The notes under the pieces were generated by a model. It was given only the letters and a program-made list of their open reading frames with translations, was not told where the DNA came from and did not search any database. A program made the translations under genes and the position numbers. A DNA stretch of 64,000 nt from Neobacillus cucumis (GTDB lineage Bacteria > Bacillota > Bacilli > Bacillales_B > DSM-18226), in assembly GCF_023715505.1 (NCBI RefSeq), contig NZ_JAMBOH010000001.1, positions 186,001-250,000 on the forward strand. Reading direction: 5' to 3'. This document shows positions 61,239-64,000 of this stretch, one piece after another. Numbering within the stretch: position 1 is the first letter of the stretch; every line of letters starts with the position of its first letter.

Positions 61239-61895
61239 TCATAGTATTAATGTTTTAGCAAATATCTCTTTCCCTTCTAATGCTTGGGTGGCCAATTTAT
61301 CGGCTTCCTTATTATCTTTACGAGGGATTACCGTGAATTTCGGGTGGATACCTAAAGTCTTTATTTTTCCTTCAATTCGGTCAAGCCAGCGGTTAAGGGT
61401 TTCTTCGTAACACGGCCATTCTCCTTCAAGCTGCTTTAATATCCCTTGTGAATCACCTTTGAATTCGCATGATAAATGATGTACCCCTAAGTCTTCTAAG
61501 ATGTTTAATGCAAAATAAAATGCAGCATATTCTGCTTCATTATTGGATTCCATTTCATCAAAACGTTGATTTGCTCGAATACGATATTTCTTCTTTCCTT
61601 GTTTAAAAAAGATAACAGCTCCAAGTCCAGCTTGGTTACTTTCCTTTTGAAAACCACCGTCAAAAAAGACCGTAATTTCATGGGGGTCCTCCTCAACTTC
61701 TGTTAGCAGCTTTTTCATTTCCTTCAATATCCAAGATGTACCTGCTTCATCATAAAAGTATAACTCGGTTACTTTTCCGCTAGACTCAATCTCCTCAGCA
61801 AATTTAACAGCTAATTCACCTGTTAACCAATCTGAAGAACATTGAACCTTTTCATTACTTTTTACATTATATATCCACTCAAGCTTATATTTCAT
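61239..61895 (-). CDS. ypeP: RNase H-fold protein YpeP
   Basis: A 218-residue protein whose C-terminal ~150 residues have an RNase HI fold: TVFFDGGFQKESNQAGLGAV (first Asp), ESNNEAEYAAFYFALNILED (Glu), LSCEFKGDSQGILKQLEGEW (Asp) and VIPRKDNKEADKLATQALEG (last Asp). The N-terminal ~65 residues are an extra domain without assignment. The carboxylates needed for catalysis are all present, so activity on RNA-DNA hybrids is plausible but not shown. Confidence 0.85.
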   Translation of the reverse strand: MKYKLEWIYNVKSNEKVQCSSDWLTGELAVKFAEEIESSGKVTELYFYDEAGTSWILKEMKKLLTEVEEDPHEITVFFDGGFQKESNQAGLGAVIFFKQGKKKYRIRANQRFDEMESNNEAEYAAFYFALNILEDLGVHHLSCEFKGDSQGILKQLEGEWPCYEETLNRWLDRIEGKIKTLGIHPKFTVIPRKDNKEADKLATQALEGKEIFAKTLIL

Positions 61896-62083
61896 TCTTT
61901 TCAGCCTTTCATGATCGTTTTCATCGTCTTACCAATTAGCTTATTCAGTTAGAATAAAAATATCGATAATTTTATTCTGCCCACTTCTCCCCTAGAAAAA
62001 ATAATTCCCTGCATGTCTTTGTGAAAATATGTTAAACTCTTCTATGTTAAGGTGTAACTATTATCACCGAGGAGGGTTCATCA

Positions 62084-62488
62084 TTGATTGAAGTCTATAT
62101 TGATGGGGCTAGTGCTGGTAATCCTGGACCAAGTGGAGCCGGGATATTCATTAAAGGAAATGGTACTTTGGAGAAATACTCCATACCGCTTGGAAGCATG
62201 TCGAACCATGAAGCAGAATTTCTTGCTTTAATTGAAGCTCTTGACATTTGTTATAAAAAAGGATTAGTCCATTCCATTATCTCATTTCGAACAGACTCTG
62301 AATTAGTAAACATGGCTATGGATAGAGAGTTTACTAAAAATAAATCGTATGCACCCTTACTTGAAAAGGCATTAAAACTTACCAAAAAATTTGATTTATT
62401 CTTTATGAAATGGATCCCAAGTGCCGAAAACAAAGTTGCAGATGAACTGGCTAGATTGGCGATTCAAAAAAATATCAGAGAGGACTAG
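62084..62488 (+). CDS. rnhA: Ribonuclease H family protein (YpdQ/RnhA type)
   Basis: A 134-residue RNase HI-like enzyme. Catalytic carboxylates: Asp in VYIDGASAGNPGPSG, Glu in SNHEAEFLALIEALD, Asp in FRTDSELVNMAMD and Asp in ENKVADELARLAI. The TTG at 62084 follows GAGGAGGG. It differs from E. coli RNase HI by lacking the basic handle region. The gene is divergent from ypeP, and a second RNase H-fold protein in the neighbourhood is typical of Bacillus. Confidence 0.9.
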   Translation: MIEVYIDGASAGNPGPSGAGIFIKGNGTLEKYSIPLGSMSNHEAEFLALIEALDICYKKGLVHSIISFRTDSELVNMAMDREFTKNKSYAPLLEKALKLTKKFDLFFMKWIPSAENKVADELARLAIQKNIRED

Positions 62489-62493
62489 ACAGC

Positions 62494-63414
62494 ATGAAAC
62501 GACCATTAATTGCCGATTTAAGCCTGCTATTTGTTACATTAATTTGGGGTACAACTTTTGTACTAGTCCAAAATGCGATTAATTTTCTCCCGCCATTTGC
62601 TTTTAATGGCATCCGTTTTTCCCTGGCAGCTCTTCTATTATTTTTCTGCTTGCTCTTTTGTGATTTTAAGCAGTTAAAGCAGATAAACTTGAAATTACTT
62701 TCATCAGGAGTATTTATCGGTTTTTGGCTTTTTCTGGGTTATGTAACCCAAACAATTGGTCTCTTGTATACCACTACATCAAAGACAGGTTTTATTACAG
62801 GACTCAGCGTTGTATTGGTTCCACTATTCTCCATTTTGTTACTAAAACAATACCCGAGTAAAAATGCAGTCTTAGGTGTTATAACAGCGACGCTTGGGTT
62901 ATTTTTTTTGACGTTGACTGATGTTTCAGGATTAAATATTGGTGATGGGTTTGTCTTTATTTGTGCGATTAGTTTTGGTTTGCATATTATTATAACCGGT
63001 AAGGTCAGCAATAAATACCCTACTTTGCTATTAACGGTTATTCAAATAGCAACGGTCGGCCTATTATCCACTTTCTCCTCTTTCTTTTTTGAGGATTGGA
63101 GGACATCAATAGGGCTGGACATTTTAGTGTCAAAAGATGTTATGGCTGCATTGGTCATTACAAGCGTTTTTGCTACAGCGATTGCTTTTTTTATCCAAAC
63201 TAATTTTCAAAAATATACATCAGCAACAAGGGTTGCGTTAATTTTTGCCATGGAGCCAGTTTTTGCTGCAATAACAGGTTATTTTTGGGCCCATGAACGT
63301 TTATCGATCAGTGCCCTTTTTGGATGTATTCTGATCTTTCTGGGAATGATTATGGCCGAGCTTCCAGCAGGAAAGCTGGATTGGTTTAGAAAAAGTAAAA
63401 GTCTGGAAAGTTAA
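62494..63414 (+). CDS. DMT-family permease with two EamA domains
   Basis: A 306-residue integral membrane protein with ten predicted helices in two five-helix EamA repeats (about 1-145 and 155-290). Typical motifs are TLIWGTTFVLVQNAI, ALLLFFCLLFC and MEPVFAAITGYFWAHERLS. Drug/metabolite transporters of this type export amino acids, nucleotides or other small molecules; the substrate cannot be read. It starts 6 bases after the rnhA stop and is likely cotranscribed. The plus-strand terminator is at 63410-63442. Confidence 0.9.
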   Translation: MKRPLIADLSLLFVTLIWGTTFVLVQNAINFLPPFAFNGIRFSLAALLLFFCLLFCDFKQLKQINLKLLSSGVFIGFWLFLGYVTQTIGLLYTTTSKTGFITGLSVVLVPLFSILLLKQYPSKNAVLGVITATLGLFFLTLTDVSGLNIGDGFVFICAISFGLHIIITGKVSNKYPTLLLTVIQIATVGLLSTFSSFFFEDWRTSIGLDILVSKDVMAALVITSVFATAIAFFIQTNFQKYTSATRVALIFAMEPVFAAITGYFWAHERLSISALFGCILIFLGMIMAELPAGKLDWFRKSKSLES

Positions 63415-63442
63415 AAGCTCCCTATCTTCTGGGAGCTTTTCT
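63410..63442 (+). terminator. Terminator of the EamA permease gene
   Basis: AAAAGCTCCC and GGGAGCTTTT arms around TATCTTCT. A T-rich run follows on the plus strand. Confidence 0.9.
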
Positions 63443-63449
63443 AATTTAA

Positions 63450-63719
63450 TTATATAGCCAGTAATTCTCTATCCTTTAAATATTTTAACGCAGCTTTTCT
63501 CGAGTTGATATTATTTGCTGTTAACATTTCGAGCAAGGCCACATAGAAACTTCCGTCAAAACGTTTTTGTGCTTTTAAAGTCAATTCAATTGCGGTATTA
63601 ATGATTTCATCGGAAGCATTTGTATAGTGTTTTCCGAAGAAAATAAATCCAATCGCATCCTCTTGAAATTGAAAACCCTTCCCTTTCAAGTAGTGCAAAT
63701 AATCTTCAACTGTTAACAC
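63450..63719 (-). CDS. Small conserved-looking protein of unknown function
   Basis: An 89-residue protein that begins MLTVEDYLHYLKGKGFQF and has IGFIFFGKHYTNASDEIINT and AALKYLKDRELLAI. It looks like a small helical domain of a family conserved in Bacillaceae, possibly a DUF6123-like protein, but the identification is weak. It is monocistronic, between the permease and the PAP2-like gene. Confidence 0.65.
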   Translation of the reverse strand: MLTVEDYLHYLKGKGFQFQEDAIGFIFFGKHYTNASDEIINTAIELTLKAQKRFDGSFYVALLEMLTANNINSRKAALKYLKDRELLAI

Positions 63720-63754
63720 GGTTCAGACCAATCCTCTCCCACACATATGAACAG

Positions 63755-64000
63755 TTAAAATCTTAACTTAAATTTTAAAAATTTTCTATCCTTTTTTGTA
63801 CAAAGATGACCGATGACACCAACTAATACTCCTAACAAGGCCCCTCCCACTACTTCTTCTGGCTGGTGACCTAACATTTCCTTCAGCTTTTTTGGGGCCT
63901 CTTGTTTATATTCCAGACTTTCTTCTTTATGAATTTTCTCAATTAAATCATTCATTGAATTTACTTTTAGAGTTAGTTCCCCCGTCTGCCTCCGTACCCC
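63755..64000 (-). CDS. Divergent PAP2 family protein, C-terminal part (cut by window edge)
   Basis: The open frame runs to the right edge. The visible ~81 residues contain GVRRQTGELTLKVNSMNDL and LKEMLGHQPEEVVGGALLGV, then a hydrophobic helix LLGVLVGVIGHLC and a basic tail. This matches the C-terminus of the YuiD-type divergent PAP2 phosphatase family. An internal ATG at 63955 is not the true start, because the frame is conserved upstream of it. Confidence 0.85.
   Translation of the reverse strand, partial: GVRRQTGELTLKVNSMNDLIEKIHKEESLEYKQEAPKKLKEMLGHQPEEVVGGALLGVLVGVIGHLCTKKDRKFLKFKLRF

Overview
The window is chromosomal DNA from an endospore-forming member of the Bacillaceae, close to Bacillus/Neobacillus. 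From about 17.9 kb onward the genes and their order resemble the Bacillus subtilis yozE-yokU-kamA-yodPQRST block and then the msr/ypmSRQ/tat/dfrA-thyB/ypjP-ypiP-brxA/ypgR-ypgQ/degV/metA/mntR/topB/cspD/ypeQ-ypeP-ypdQ neighbourhood. Spore-associated genes (yodT block, a YjcZ-type protein), a SigE-type -10 element and strong GGAGG ribosome binding sites fit this. Gene names are assigned by recalled family resemblance, not by database search.

Layout. (1) 0-3.1 kb: an ECF sigma factor overlapping the start of a probable anti-sigma gene, two small unknown proteins, a 29-residue candidate membrane peptide, a small serine recombinase, and three copies of a palindromic intergenic element. (2) 3.5-13.1 kb: a type I-C CRISPR-Cas locus read on the minus strand (cas3-cas5c-cas8c-cas7c, then the array). 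It has 59 full or near-full repeats plus three truncated ones. The adaptation genes cas4, cas1 and cas2 are absent, and only 57 bp separate cas7c from the array. The repeats are of two interleaved kinds whose hairpin stems differ by coordinated base-pair swaps. (3) 13.1-17.8 kb: a decayed accessory zone with a broken ATP-dependent DNA ligase, two intact unknown genes, gene remnants, and a 491-residue large serine recombinase next to a small gene cut after about 29 recognisable codons. This looks like an integration boundary.

(4) 17.9-26.7 kb: beta-lysine and amino-acid metabolism (kamA, yodP, yodQ, yodR, yodS, yodT) with a sigma-54 enhancer-binding protein. A near-perfect -24/-12 promoter lies in front of kamA, beyond the terminator of the activator gene, and a SigE-like -10 lies before yodT. 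(5) 26.8-36 kb: housekeeping genes (methionine sulfoxide reductases, YpmS/R/Q, TatA/TatC, DfrA, ThyA) and two dispersed palindromic repeats.

(6) 36.1-46.7 kb: a tellurite-resistance-type stress island with three TerD proteins, TerC, TelA/YceH, YceG, and a predicted metabolic module (HpcH/HpaI-type lyase, phosphoribosyltransferase, StiP-type protein, HAD hydrolase). Two of its transcription units begin with TGAAAC-N16-CGTA, the signature of SigW-type envelope-stress promoters. The island sits between ypjP and thyA, genes I recall as neighbours in B. subtilis. (7) 46.7-64 kb: conserved backbone ending in a divergent-PAP2 gene cut by the window edge.

The two most interesting systems are the adaptation-less CRISPR locus with its two-type, covarying repeat array, and the SigW-like-driven Ter island with its uncharacterised biosynthetic module.
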